This document shows positions 32,099 to 40,289 of a DNA stretch of 64,000 nt, one piece after another. Source of the stretch: JBDHWG01 sp046328525 (GTDB lineage: Bacteria > Chloroflexota > Anaerolineae > Epilineales > JAHCIE01); assembly GCA_046328525.1 (NCBI GenBank), contig JAXLWK010000003.1, forward strand, positions 868,001 through 932,000, in the 5' to 3' direction. The notes under the pieces were generated by a model that was not told the origin of the DNA, did no database searches, and saw only the letters and a program-made list of their open reading frames with translations. Each line of letters opens with the position of its first letter. Within the stretch, counting starts at the first letter, position 1. Both the position numbers and the translations under genes were made by a program.

Positions 32099-32800
32099 AT
32101 GGATCCAATTATTCAGTTTGTCACCGGCGTGCTGGACTACATCTGGACGGTGCTGGTCGTCATCTGGAGCGCGATGTGGTTCGACACGACGATCGTGGAT
32201 TATGTCGCCCACCATCCTCACTCGTGGGCGATAGCGGCCGGCGTGGCCTTTGTGGCGGGCGTGTCAACATTGCTCGGTAACAGCGCCTCGCTGTTCGTCA
32301 ATCGGGTGAAACCAGTGCGTTTCCTGGCCGCGATGGCCGTCAACGGCGCGATGCTGATTGCGACGTGGGTCATCTGGGCGCTCACGCTCTGGGTGCTCGC
32401 CGTCATATTCTTTCACGCCCAGGCGCAGGCCTCGGACGTTGTGCGCCTGATACTCCTGGGCGCTGCGCCGCTCGCGTTCGGCTTCCTCGTTCTCACGCCA
32501 TACACTGGCCCCGCCATCGGCATCGTCCTCAACGTGTGGAGCCTGCTCGTCGTCATCGTCATGGCGCGTAGCGGCTTCTGGGTGCCGCCCACGTGGGGAA
32601 TCGTGGTCGTGGTCATAACGGGCTGGGTTATCTTGTTTGTGATCTCGCGGGCCGCCGGACAGCCCATGCTCGGTATTCGAAACCGGCTGTGGGCGCGCAT
32701 TACTGGGATGACCGACCAGGTGACGACCGAGGACTTGATGATTGCCTATATGCGGGGCAACCTGTTGACAGACAATGAAACTGAGGGTAAGCGCCTGTGA
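32099..32800 (+). CDS. multi-pass membrane protein of unknown function
   Basis: 233 residues, about six hydrophobic segments (for example VLDYIWTVLVVIWSAMWF, AIAAGVAFVAGVSTLLG, GIVVVVITGWVILFVIS). No conserved motif known to me. The cytoplasmic C-terminus is charged (TTEDLMIAYMRGNLLTDNE). The start is the ATG after the promoter; earlier in-frame codons lie before the predicted transcription start. The stop overlaps the next start (GTGA), so its product and the anchored hydrolase-like protein are probably made in equal amounts. Confidence 0.75.
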   Translation: MDPIIQFVTGVLDYIWTVLVVIWSAMWFDTTIVDYVAHHPHSWAIAAGVAFVAGVSTLLGNSASLFVNRVKPVRFLAAMAVNGAMLIATWVIWALTLWVLAVIFFHAQAQASDVVRLILLGAAPLAFGFLVLTPYTGPAIGIVLNVWSLLVVIVMARSGFWVPPTWGIVVVVITGWVILFVISRAAGQPMLGIRNRLWARITGMTDQVTTEDLMIAYMRGNLLTDNETEGKRL

Positions 32801-33939
32801 TTGAGTACATTCTGAGTCTCATCATCAGCGTCAACCTAGTGGTGCTCACCATCATCTTCGCCATCCTGGTCGTGGTTGCAGCGTGGGCGCCGATTGAATC
32901 CCTGAGCTGGTGGGCCGGTTGGGCGGAGAAATCCGACGAGCCCCAGGCCGTCTATCCGTACGATACGAACCCGAAGGACATTCACACGGAGATCCCCGAA
33001 GCCGACCACTACCTCGTCTACCTGTCGGGGATCGGCGCGATCGCCGGCGACAACGTGCCGCAGGAAGAGTACCCATTCATCGCCCTGCTCGAGCGACGGC
33101 TGCCGGGCACGCGGGTGATTACGGACGTCTTCCCATACTCTGTCAACAACAAGGGCCTCACGAGCCAGCGCGCGCTCTCGTGGCTGTGGGAGCGTATCGC
33201 CCAGGTGCGGCTGGTCAACCCCAACGCGACCCTGGCGCTGCTCGTCAACCTGCGTAACGTGCTCCAGCTCTTCGTCTCAGCGGACCGCCGCTACGGGCCG
33301 GTGTACAACCTCGGCGCAGCGAACGAGATATGGCGCGGGCTGCTGCGGGCCGGCTACCGGCCGGGCAGCAAGAAGCCCGTCACCATCCTCGGCTGGAGCG
33401 GCGGCGGCCAGATCGCCATCGGCGCCGCCATCTACCTGCCGGGCATTGACGCCCCGCTGCATGTCCTCTCCCTCGGCGGGATGCTCTCGGACGATGTCGG
33501 CCTGCTCCGCATTTACCACCTGTGGCATCTGTACGGTACAAAGGACGTGGTGCAGGCCATGGGGCCGCGCATGTTCGCCGGCCGCTGGCCGATGATGAAG
33601 GACTCGCCGTGGAACCGCCAGCTGCGGGCAGGCAAGATCAGCATGATCGCCCTCGGCCCGTATGTGCACAACGGCAAGGGCAACTACTTCGACATGGAGA
33701 ACAAGCTGCCGGACGGGACGGTGTACGGTGTGCGCACGGTGGACACCATCGTCGAGTGCCTGGCGAGCGTCGGTCTGGTCAAGCCGGGCGTCGGGGACGA
33801 GGCCGCGTTCGCCGCCGCCAGTGTCCTCGCCGCCGACATTCGCGCCGACGGCGTGGTCGGCCACGCCGATGGCAGCAACCCGTATGGCACGAATCCCAGC
33901 GCCGACTCTCCGCCGCCCCCCCCCGCTGAACAGGAGTAG
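32797..33939 (+). CDS. membrane-anchored alpha/beta-hydrolase-like protein
   Basis: 380 residues from GTG, overlapping the previous gene by 4 bases. One N-terminal transmembrane helix (ILSLIISVNLVVLTIIFAIL). The body has an alpha/beta-hydrolase-like core with a GxSxG-type elbow in ILGWSGGGQIAIGAA and strand LVYLSGIGAIAGD. The acid and His residues cannot be assigned with confidence. The C-terminus is Pro-rich (PPPPPAEQE). Catalysis is not proven. It belongs to an operon with an upstream six-span protein and a downstream P-type ATPase. Confidence 0.7.
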   Translation: MIEYILSLIISVNLVVLTIIFAILVVVAAWAPIESLSWWAGWAEKSDEPQAVYPYDTNPKDIHTEIPEADHYLVYLSGIGAIAGDNVPQEEYPFIALLERRLPGTRVITDVFPYSVNNKGLTSQRALSWLWERIAQVRLVNPNATLALLVNLRNVLQLFVSADRRYGPVYNLGAANEIWRGLLRAGYRPGSKKPVTILGWSGGGQIAIGAAIYLPGIDAPLHVLSLGGMLSDDVGLLRIYHLWHLYGTKDVVQAMGPRMFAGRWPMMKDSPWNRQLRAGKISMIALGPYVHNGKGNYFDMENKLPDGTVYGVRTVDTIVECLASVGLVKPGVGDEAAFAAASVLAADIRADGVVGHADGSNPYGTNPSADSPPPPPAEQE

Positions 33940-33944
33940 CAGTC

Positions 33945-36470
33945 TTGGCGCAAGCGCAGATTGACCTCTCGCGGGCGACCCCGCTCACGGGCCTGAGCGA
34001 CAGCGACGCGCAGGCCCGTCGCGCGCAAGGTCTCGGCAACTCGTCGCCACCGCCGACCAGCCGAACCTACGGCGAGATTCTGCGCGAGAACGTCTTCACC
34101 CTCATCAACATCAGCCTCTTCACCCTGGCGCTGGGCCTGGCGCTGCTCGGCCGCGTCGGCGACGCCCTCATCTCCAGTGGCATCATCTCCCTCAACATCG
34201 TCGTCAGCGTTGTCCAGGAGGTGCGCGCCAAGCGCGCCCTGGACCGCATCGCCCTGCTGACCCGGCCCACGGCGACTATCATGCGGGATGGGCAGGAACG
34301 CGAAGTGTCGCCCGACGAGGTCGTCGTCGGGGACATCCTCAAGGTCGGTCCCGGCGACCAGGTGATCGTGGATGGTCGGATGGTGGGCGATGGCCGCATC
34401 ATGGTGGACGAGTCGCAACTCACCGGCGAGTCCAACCTCATCCCCAAAGCGCGCGGCGACGAGGTGTTTTCCGGCAGCTTCTCCATCACGGGCGTCGGCT
34501 ACTACGAGGCCGAGAAGGTCGGCGAGCAGAGTCTCAGCAACCAGATCACCACGGGCGCGCGCGCCTTCCGCCGAGTGCTGACCCCGCTCCAGAGCGAGAT
34601 CAACCTGGTCGTCAAGATCACGCTGATCATCGTCATCTACTTCGAGTTCATTCTGTTTCTGAACGCCCTCATTCACCAGAACAACCTGGCCGACAGCGTC
34701 GAGAATGCCACCATCCTGGCCGGTCTCGTGCCGAACGGCCTGTTCCTCTCCATCTCCGTCGCCTACGCCCTGGGAGCCGTGCGCCTGATCCGCTTCGGCG
34801 CGCTGGTGCAGCAGGCGAACTCCATCGAGTCCCTGAGCCACGTGGACGTCCTCTGCCTCGACAAGACGGGCACGCTGACGGCGAACCGCTTGCAGCTCCA
34901 GGAGACTCACGCGCTCACCGTGGGGCAGTCGGAATTCGACGCCATCCTGGGCGACATGGTCGCCAGCGCCGCGACGGGCAACAAGACGAGCGAGGCGATC
35001 GCGGCGGCGCGGCCAGGCGTGACGCGCCCGCTCGCCGCCGAGGTCCCGTTTTCCTCGGCGCGCAAGTGGAGCGCCATCGCCGTCGCCGCGACGGACGTCG
35101 AATCGTCGCTTCATCCGGGCATCTACGCCCTGGGCGCGCCGGAGATTCTCCGCCGCCTGCTAGAGCCGGCCTTCGCGCCCGGCTCCGACGGATGGAACGC
35201 CATCGCCGCCTGGATGCAGAGCCGCACGGACCAGGGCCTGCGCGTCCTGCTCATCGCCTACGCGCCGGACCCGTCGCGCCTCGAAGACCGAGGCGACGAC
35301 TCTACCCTGCCGGCCGACATGACGCCGCTCGGCCTCATCAGCCTCAGCGATGAGCTGCGCCCCGACGTGGATCAGGCCCTCAAGGCGTTCCACGACGCCG
35401 GCGTCGCCACCAAGATCATCTCCGGCGACAGCCCGGAGACCGTCGCCGCCCTGGCGCAGCAGGTCGGCCTGGGGCCGGACATTGGCCTGCTCTCCGGGCC
35501 GGAGATTGACGAGCTATCCGACGACCAGCTTCGCGGCATCGTCGGCTCGACGACGGTGTTCGGGCGCATCACACCCCAGCAAAAGAAACGCATCGTGCAG
35601 GCGCTCCGCGCCGACGGCAGCTACGTCGCCATGATCGGCGACGGCGTCAACGACGCGCTGTCGCTGAAAGAGGCCAACCTGGGCGTCGCCATGCAGAGCG
35701 GCAGCCAGGTCACGCGCAGCGTCGCCGACATCATCCTGATGGGCGACTCGTTCTCGGCCCTTCTGCCCGCCGTCACGGAGGGTCAGCGCATCCTGAACGG
35801 CATGCAGGCGATTCTCAAGCTCTTCCTGGCGCGCATCGGGACGGTGGGCCTGGTGATCCTGTCGTCCATGCTCATCGGCGTCTTCCCGCTCCAGCTGCGG
35901 CAAGGCTCGATTGTGACGCTGCTCGGCGTGGGCATCCCCACCGTGGTCATCGCCATCATCGCGCGGCCCGGCCCGCAGCCCCACGGCAGCCTGATCCGCC
36001 GCCTGTTCAGCTTCGTCGCCACCTCCGTCCTCAGCGGCAGCATCTTCGCCATCCTGATCTTCTACGGCGTGTATCTCTACCTCAGCATTTCCGGCAGCAC
36101 GGCGGGCGGGCCAATCGCGCCCGACGAGACGCGCACCGCCGCCAGCATCGCCCTGTTCCGCGCTGAGACCGCCCTCGCCTGGTTCCTCGTCTTCTACGGC
36201 CTGTTCCTGGTCATCTTCGTCCAGCCGCCGACGAAGTGGTGGGCGGTCGGGTCGGAGCTTATCGGCGATTGGCGGCCCACGATCCTGTCGGTATCCCTGA
36301 TGGTTCTGTTCATCCTCATCAACCAGCTCCCTCGCGTGCGGCGCTTCTTCGCCCTGGGGCCGCTCGGCCCGGTCGAGCTTGGCATCGTCGCCGTCGGCGT
36401 CATTGCCTGGGTGCTGCTCGCGCGCTACCTCTGGCGGCACGGCGTCCTCGACCGCTTCCTGGCGACGTGA
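33945..36470 (+). CDS. CtpE-like P-type cation ATPase
   Basis: 841 residues from TTG with GGAG upstream. Actuator motif LTGES (about 163), phosphorylation motif CLDKTGTLT with Asp306, KGxx-type nucleotide site, and hinge IGDGVNDALSLKEA. About 10 transmembrane helices. The layout matches CtpE-like calcium/cation pumps. In the fourth membrane helix the ion-site motif reads LVPNGL (Asn264), where many P2-type pumps have PEGL, so ion choice may differ. Five bases separate it from the hydrolase-like gene. Calcium, magnesium or another cation cannot be told apart here. Confidence 0.9.
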   Translation: MAQAQIDLSRATPLTGLSDSDAQARRAQGLGNSSPPPTSRTYGEILRENVFTLINISLFTLALGLALLGRVGDALISSGIISLNIVVSVVQEVRAKRALDRIALLTRPTATIMRDGQEREVSPDEVVVGDILKVGPGDQVIVDGRMVGDGRIMVDESQLTGESNLIPKARGDEVFSGSFSITGVGYYEAEKVGEQSLSNQITTGARAFRRVLTPLQSEINLVVKITLIIVIYFEFILFLNALIHQNNLADSVENATILAGLVPNGLFLSISVAYALGAVRLIRFGALVQQANSIESLSHVDVLCLDKTGTLTANRLQLQETHALTVGQSEFDAILGDMVASAATGNKTSEAIAAARPGVTRPLAAEVPFSSARKWSAIAVAATDVESSLHPGIYALGAPEILRRLLEPAFAPGSDGWNAIAAWMQSRTDQGLRVLLIAYAPDPSRLEDRGDDSTLPADMTPLGLISLSDELRPDVDQALKAFHDAGVATKIISGDSPETVAALAQQVGLGPDIGLLSGPEIDELSDDQLRGIVGSTTVFGRITPQQKKRIVQALRADGSYVAMIGDGVNDALSLKEANLGVAMQSGSQVTRSVADIILMGDSFSALLPAVTEGQRILNGMQAILKLFLARIGTVGLVILSSMLIGVFPLQLRQGSIVTLLGVGIPTVVIAIIARPGPQPHGSLIRRLFSFVATSVLSGSIFAILIFYGVYLYLSISGSTAGGPIAPDETRTAASIALFRAETALAWFLVFYGLFLVIFVQPPTKWWAVGSELIGDWRPTILSVSLMVLFILINQLPRVRRFFALGPLGPVELGIVAVGVIAWVLLARYLWRHGVLDRFLAT

Positions 36471-36544
36471 GCCGCGCTTGTTCCGGCTTGACTCTCCCTC
36501 CGTCCAGGTCGTAAACTTCCGGCCAGTTGACGCAGGGAGGAATG

Positions 36545-37705
36545 ATGGCTGACCTGAACGAGTATATGACGCGCCACCGCGACGAGATGGTCAGGCTCTT
36601 GCAGGGCCTTGTCGAGCACGAATCACCCACGGCCCACACACCTGACGAGAAAGCACACAGCGACCGCCTAGCCGAGTACCTGGCGGGCCTCATCGCCGGC
36701 TACGGCGCCGACGTCGAGCGCATCCCGCAGCCGAAGCGCGGCGACCACCTGGTCGCGCGCTGGGGGAGCGATGCGCGGCCCGTCCTCATCCTGGCCCACT
36801 ACGACACGGTGTGGCCGCTCGGCACTTTGCGCGAGATGCCATTCGCCCTGGACCACGGCAAGCTGCGCGGCCCGGGCGTCTTCGACATGAAGGGCGGCCT
36901 GGTGCTGGCGCTGTTTGCCATGCGCGCCCTGCGCGAGCTTGACCTCCTGCGCGGCCCGGTCACGCTGCTTATCAACAGCGACGAAGAAGTCGGCAGCCTG
37001 ACAAGCCGCGACCTCATCGAGGCCGAAGCCAGGCGCTCGCGCGCGGCCCTCGTCGTCGAGCCGGCCCAGCCGCCAAACGCCGCGCTCAAGACGAGCCGCA
37101 AAGGCGTCGGGCGCTTCCACATGCGCGTCGTCGGCAAGCCGGCCCACAGCGGCTGGGTCGCCGAGCAGGGCGTCAGCGCGGTCGAGGAGCTGGCGCGGCA
37201 AGTCGTGGAGCTGTATCGGCTGGCGGATATTCCGAAAGGCACGACCGTCAACGTGGGTGTCATCCAGGGTGGCACGCGGGCCAACGTCGTCGCGGCAGAA
37301 GCCGAGGCGGACATAGACGTGCGGGTCACAAATCACGAGGAAGCGCAGCGCATCACCCAGGCCATCCTGGGACTACGGCCTTTCAACCCCGACGCCAGGC
37401 TCATCCTGGAGGGCGGCCTGAACCGGCCGCCGATGGAGCGAACGCCCGGCACGGTCGCTCTGCTCGATGTCGCGCGGCGCGTGGGCGACGGGCTTGGGTT
37501 GAGCATCGTCGAGAGCAGCAGCGGCGGCGGGAGCGACGGCAACTTCACGTCGGCGCTCGGCGTGCCGACGCTCGACGGCCTCGGCGTCGTCGGCGGCGGC
37601 GCCCACGCCCACGACGAGCACGTTATCCTCCATCACCTGGCGCCGCGCGCCGCGCTGTTGGCGGGGGTCATCGAGGCCGTGGCGCGGGGCGAGGGGCCGC
37701 TGTGA
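36545..37705 (+). CDS. M20 family metallopeptidase (carboxypeptidase G2-like)
   Basis: 386 residues. Two-zinc site visible: LAHYDTVWPLG (His), VFDMKGG (bridging Asp), NSDEEVGS (Glu-Glu base and ligand), VVEPAQPP (Glu/Asp ligand), and HDEHVI near the C-terminus (His). The dimerisation domain insert includes GKPAHSGW. Arrangement fits CPG2-type enzymes that remove C-terminal glutamate or act on peptides/amides. A GGGAGG ribosome site lies 4 bases before this ATG; the ATG just before (36542) is an alternative. The next gene overlaps by 4 bases. Confidence 0.92.
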   Translation: MADLNEYMTRHRDEMVRLLQGLVEHESPTAHTPDEKAHSDRLAEYLAGLIAGYGADVERIPQPKRGDHLVARWGSDARPVLILAHYDTVWPLGTLREMPFALDHGKLRGPGVFDMKGGLVLALFAMRALRELDLLRGPVTLLINSDEEVGSLTSRDLIEAEARRSRAALVVEPAQPPNAALKTSRKGVGRFHMRVVGKPAHSGWVAEQGVSAVEELARQVVELYRLADIPKGTTVNVGVIQGGTRANVVAAEAEADIDVRVTNHEEAQRITQAILGLRPFNPDARLILEGGLNRPPMERTPGTVALLDVARRVGDGLGLSIVESSSGGGSDGNFTSALGVPTLDGLGVVGGGAHAHDEHVILHHLAPRAALLAGVIEAVARGEGPL

Positions 37706-38115
37706 GCTGGTTGGGGCGGTTGTTCAGGGGATCGCCGAAAGAACCAGGCCCGGTCGCGCTTCAGGCGCTCGACGAGATCGGGCGCTGGCTCGAAACGCCA
37801 ACCGTGGGCCACGAAAGGCGGGTGGCGACGCGGCTCGACGAGCTTGCCAAGACCTGGCACGTGCCCGTGCGCGAGGAGTCGGCGCGCGGGGTGCTGCGCT
37901 TCTTCCAGACCCGCCTGACAGACCTGGAGCACACGGCAGCGGGCCTGAACGTCGAGATTGATGCCATGACCGGATGGTGGGAGACGCCGCCGGGCCACAT
38001 TCTAAGCCTGCAAGCGCGCTTCGACCGCCGCCAGGAAGGCGACAACCTCATCAGCGGCCGGCTCTATCAGGTCGGCCGCGTCGGCGCCAATCGCTATCTC
38101 ATCGTCGGGCGGTAG
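37702..38115 (+). CDS. small hypothetical protein
   Basis: 137 residues from GTG, overlapping the M20 peptidase stop by 4 bases (GTGA). Soluble, mixed alpha/beta, starts SWLGRLFRGSPKEPGP. No recognised domain; the C-terminal third has a beta pattern (NLISGRLYQVGRVGANRYLIVG). Tight coupling suggests a role with the peptidase, but that is only context. The convergent SH3 gene ends 7 bases away. Confidence 0.65.
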   Translation: MSWLGRLFRGSPKEPGPVALQALDEIGRWLETPTVGHERRVATRLDELAKTWHVPVREESARGVLRFFQTRLTDLEHTAAGLNVEIDAMTGWWETPPGHILSLQARFDRRQEGDNLISGRLYQVGRVGANRYLIVGR

Positions 38116-38121
38116 CGCCGC

Positions 38122-39144
38122 CTAGTCTATCGGATCGAGGTAGATGGCGGCCACCCAGCCGCTGACGCCGGCAGCCTGCACGCGCCACCACTCCAGGCCG
38201 TCGGCCATCTGGCTCGCGCCCACGATCGTGACCACCGAGCCATCCGGCAGCCGCCCAACCTCCGGCATGGACAGACCAGGCCTGGCCCGCACCCGCAACC
38301 CGCTCTCCCCCGTATTCGCCACAATCGCGTGGCCGCCCACGCGGAGCGACGGCTCATCGCCGGCGGCCGGCCGTGCCGCGACGGTCGGCGCGAGAAACGG
38401 AGCATAGTATCGCAGCGGCGGCAGCAGGCCCTGCTGCGCCCCCCACGCCCACAGCCCGCCGGCGACAAGCCCCGCCGCCACGGCGACGAGAACCGCCGGA
38501 ATGACTCCGCCGCGCACGGTTAGCCGAAACAGCTGCCACAGGGTGATCACGCCTACGAGGATGGCGGCCGGCGCCGCCAGCCAGCGTATCCAGGGCGGCC
38601 CCAACAAGGCCAGGACGAGCGGCCCCAACACGAGAATCAGCACCAGCAGCAGCGTGCCGAGCAGCACCAGGAGAATCGCGCCCACGGGGAAACCGCGCGG
38701 GCGCGGCGTCTCGATGACGGGCGCGGCGGGGCGAGCCGCCTGGGGGGGGGGCGCAGCAGGGGGCGACGCGGCCGGCGGGGACGCTGGCGCGGGTGGAGGG
38801 ACAGTCGAGGACGGCGGGGGCGCGTAGCCGGACACCTGGCGAGCGAGGAGAACCTGGGCGATCTGCGACGCCTGGGCCGCGTCGAGCGGGTCAACGGCCT
38901 GGCCGGACGAGGAGCGCTGGGCGACGTTCGACAGCCGCACCACCTGGGCCGTCTCGGCCTTGCTCAGGTTGCTGCCCTGACTCAGCATCGCCAGCGTGGC
39001 GAGGGATTGGCCGTCGGTCGGCGCGCCACGGCGCAGGAGCGTCTCGACGGCGGTCAGCGACGCCGACAGGCAGCTCTCCGGTGTCGGCGATGCCTGGGCG
39101 AGGGCGAGCTGCCGCCGCGCCTCGGTGAGCCACGCGGGTTCCAC
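38122..39144 (-). CDS. membrane protein with Pro-rich linker and SH3-like domain
   Basis: 340 residues from GTG. N-terminal ~100 residues are helical and soluble, then a Pro/Ala-rich linker (PPPAPASPPAASPP). Three or four transmembrane segments follow (GAILLVLLGTLLLVLILVLG, AILVGVITLWQLF, VLVAVAAGLVAGGLWAWG), and the last ~70 residues are an SH3-like domain (SGLRVRARPGLS, VVTIVGAS, WWRVQAAGVSGWVAAIYL). Its start directly abuts the stop of the CvpA-CAP gene, so the two are co-expressed. SH3 plus CAP suggests a shared surface role. Confidence 0.75.
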   Translation of the reverse strand: MEPAWLTEARRQLALAQASPTPESCLSASLTAVETLLRRGAPTDGQSLATLAMLSQGSNLSKAETAQVVRLSNVAQRSSSGQAVDPLDAAQASQIAQVLLARQVSGYAPPPSSTVPPPAPASPPAASPPAAPPPQAARPAAPVIETPRPRGFPVGAILLVLLGTLLLVLILVLGPLVLALLGPPWIRWLAAPAAILVGVITLWQLFRLTVRGGVIPAVLVAVAAGLVAGGLWAWGAQQGLLPPLRYYAPFLAPTVAARPAAGDEPSLRVGGHAIVANTGESGLRVRARPGLSMPEVGRLPDGSVVTIVGASQMADGLEWWRVQAAGVSGWVAAIYLDPID

Positions 39145-40110
39145 TTAGTTCGTAAACTCCTGGCTGACCATCAAGCCCAGGTCGCCCCCATCAATGATCC
39201 CGATGCCGACGCGCCCAAAAGATGGCGATAGGATGTTGGCGCGGTGGCCGGGGCTGTTCATCAACCCGCGATGGGCCATCCCCAGCGTCGGCGCTTCGGC
39301 CAGGTTTTCGCCGGCCGCCTGGAACGTAATGCGCGCCTCGCGCATTCGATCGAAGGGCGACAACCCATCGGGCGTGTAGTGGGAGAAGTACGCGCGGCGG
39401 AGCATGTCCTGGGAGTGCTGGCGGGCGAGCTGGCGCAGGCGCTCGTCCATCACAAGCGGGGGAAGGCCGGCCGCCCGCCGCTCGTCGTTGACCCAGGCCA
39501 GCATCTGCTCCTCATCCGCTGGCCGCGCCACGTCGCCGGCCGCCGCGTGGGGCAGGCGGATCATGGCATCCGATTCCGGCTCGACGGTGAAGAAGTTGAG
39601 CGTCTCGGCCAGCGCCGGCCCCAGGATCGGCGCGAGACGCTGCGAGACGCTCTGCCCCGCGCCCGTCAAGGCGGAGCCAAGGGGCGAGGCGTCTATCGTG
39701 CGGCCAACCTCGCGCTCCAGCGGCGACGCGCGCACGACGGTCACCAGCACCGTCGCCGCAAGAATCCCGGCGAGCAGCCCCGGCAGCGCCCCCGCCAGCC
39801 GGTTCAGCCAGTTGCCGTGGACGCCCCACGGCACGCCCGACAGGAATAGCCCGGCGAGCATCCAGAAAAGCGCCGTCGCCGCGATGCCTGCCAGGAGGAA
39901 GCCGAGCGCCAGCCCATACGCCGTCGGGACGCCCCACTGCGTTTCAAGCCACGCCGCGACGGGCGCATAGAAGCGCATCCCGGCCCAGACAATGAGCGCC
40001 AGGCCAATCAGGTCTATGGACGAGCGAAGGAACCCCTCACGCCACCCGCGCCACACGTATAGGCCAACAACAATGAGAACCGCTACATCAATCCAGTTGA
40101 ACATCGTCAT
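39145..40110 (-). CDS. CvpA-CAP domain fusion protein
   Basis: 321 residues. Residues 1-~140 are a CvpA-like membrane domain with four hydrophobic spans (IDVAVLIVVGLYVWRGWREG, LALIVWAGMRFYAP, LGFLLAGIAATALFWMLAG, LAGILAATVLVTVV). Residues ~195-321 are a CAP/SCP domain: LAWVNDERRAAGLPPL, LRQLARQHSQDML, FSHYTPDG, GENLAEAPT, HRGLMNSPGHRANIL with the metal-binding His pair. CAP domains of bacteria act at the cell surface, some binding wall or lipids. The order of membrane part then CAP is unusual but coherent: membrane anchor plus external domain. Confidence 0.85.
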   Translation of the reverse strand: MTMFNWIDVAVLIVVGLYVWRGWREGFLRSSIDLIGLALIVWAGMRFYAPVAAWLETQWGVPTAYGLALGFLLAGIAATALFWMLAGLFLSGVPWGVHGNWLNRLAGALPGLLAGILAATVLVTVVRASPLEREVGRTIDASPLGSALTGAGQSVSQRLAPILGPALAETLNFFTVEPESDAMIRLPHAAAGDVARPADEEQMLAWVNDERRAAGLPPLVMDERLRQLARQHSQDMLRRAYFSHYTPDGLSPFDRMREARITFQAAGENLAEAPTLGMAHRGLMNSPGHRANILSPSFGRVGIGIIDGGDLGLMVSQEFTN

Positions 40111-40206
40111 GCTTCACCTGCGGAAGTCTAGCATGGAGACCCCCTGGCGTCAAAAGAATGCACGTCCCATACCAGGCCCACAAATCAGCCTCATCCTCCG
40201 ACGCTC

Positions 40207-40235
40207 TTGTCTCCTATCCCTGGCGGTGCTACAAT
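40207..40235 (+). promoter_or_regulatory. promoter of the M23 peptidase gene
   Basis: -35 TTGTCT (40207-40212), 17-base spacer, -10 TACAAT preceded by TGC (extended -10). It lies upstream of ATG 40290 but downstream of an earlier in-frame ATG, which decides the start. Confidence 0.55.
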
Positions 40236-40289
40236 TACGTTAACAAGCGGTTCCCTGGACTTCTCCCACGGGGCGCTCAATGCACACAC

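Noticed and set aside
40158..40289. Upstream ATG (40158) as start of the M23 peptidase gene
   Set aside because: A good promoter (40207-40235) lies between this codon and 40290, and the extra residues are not domain-like.
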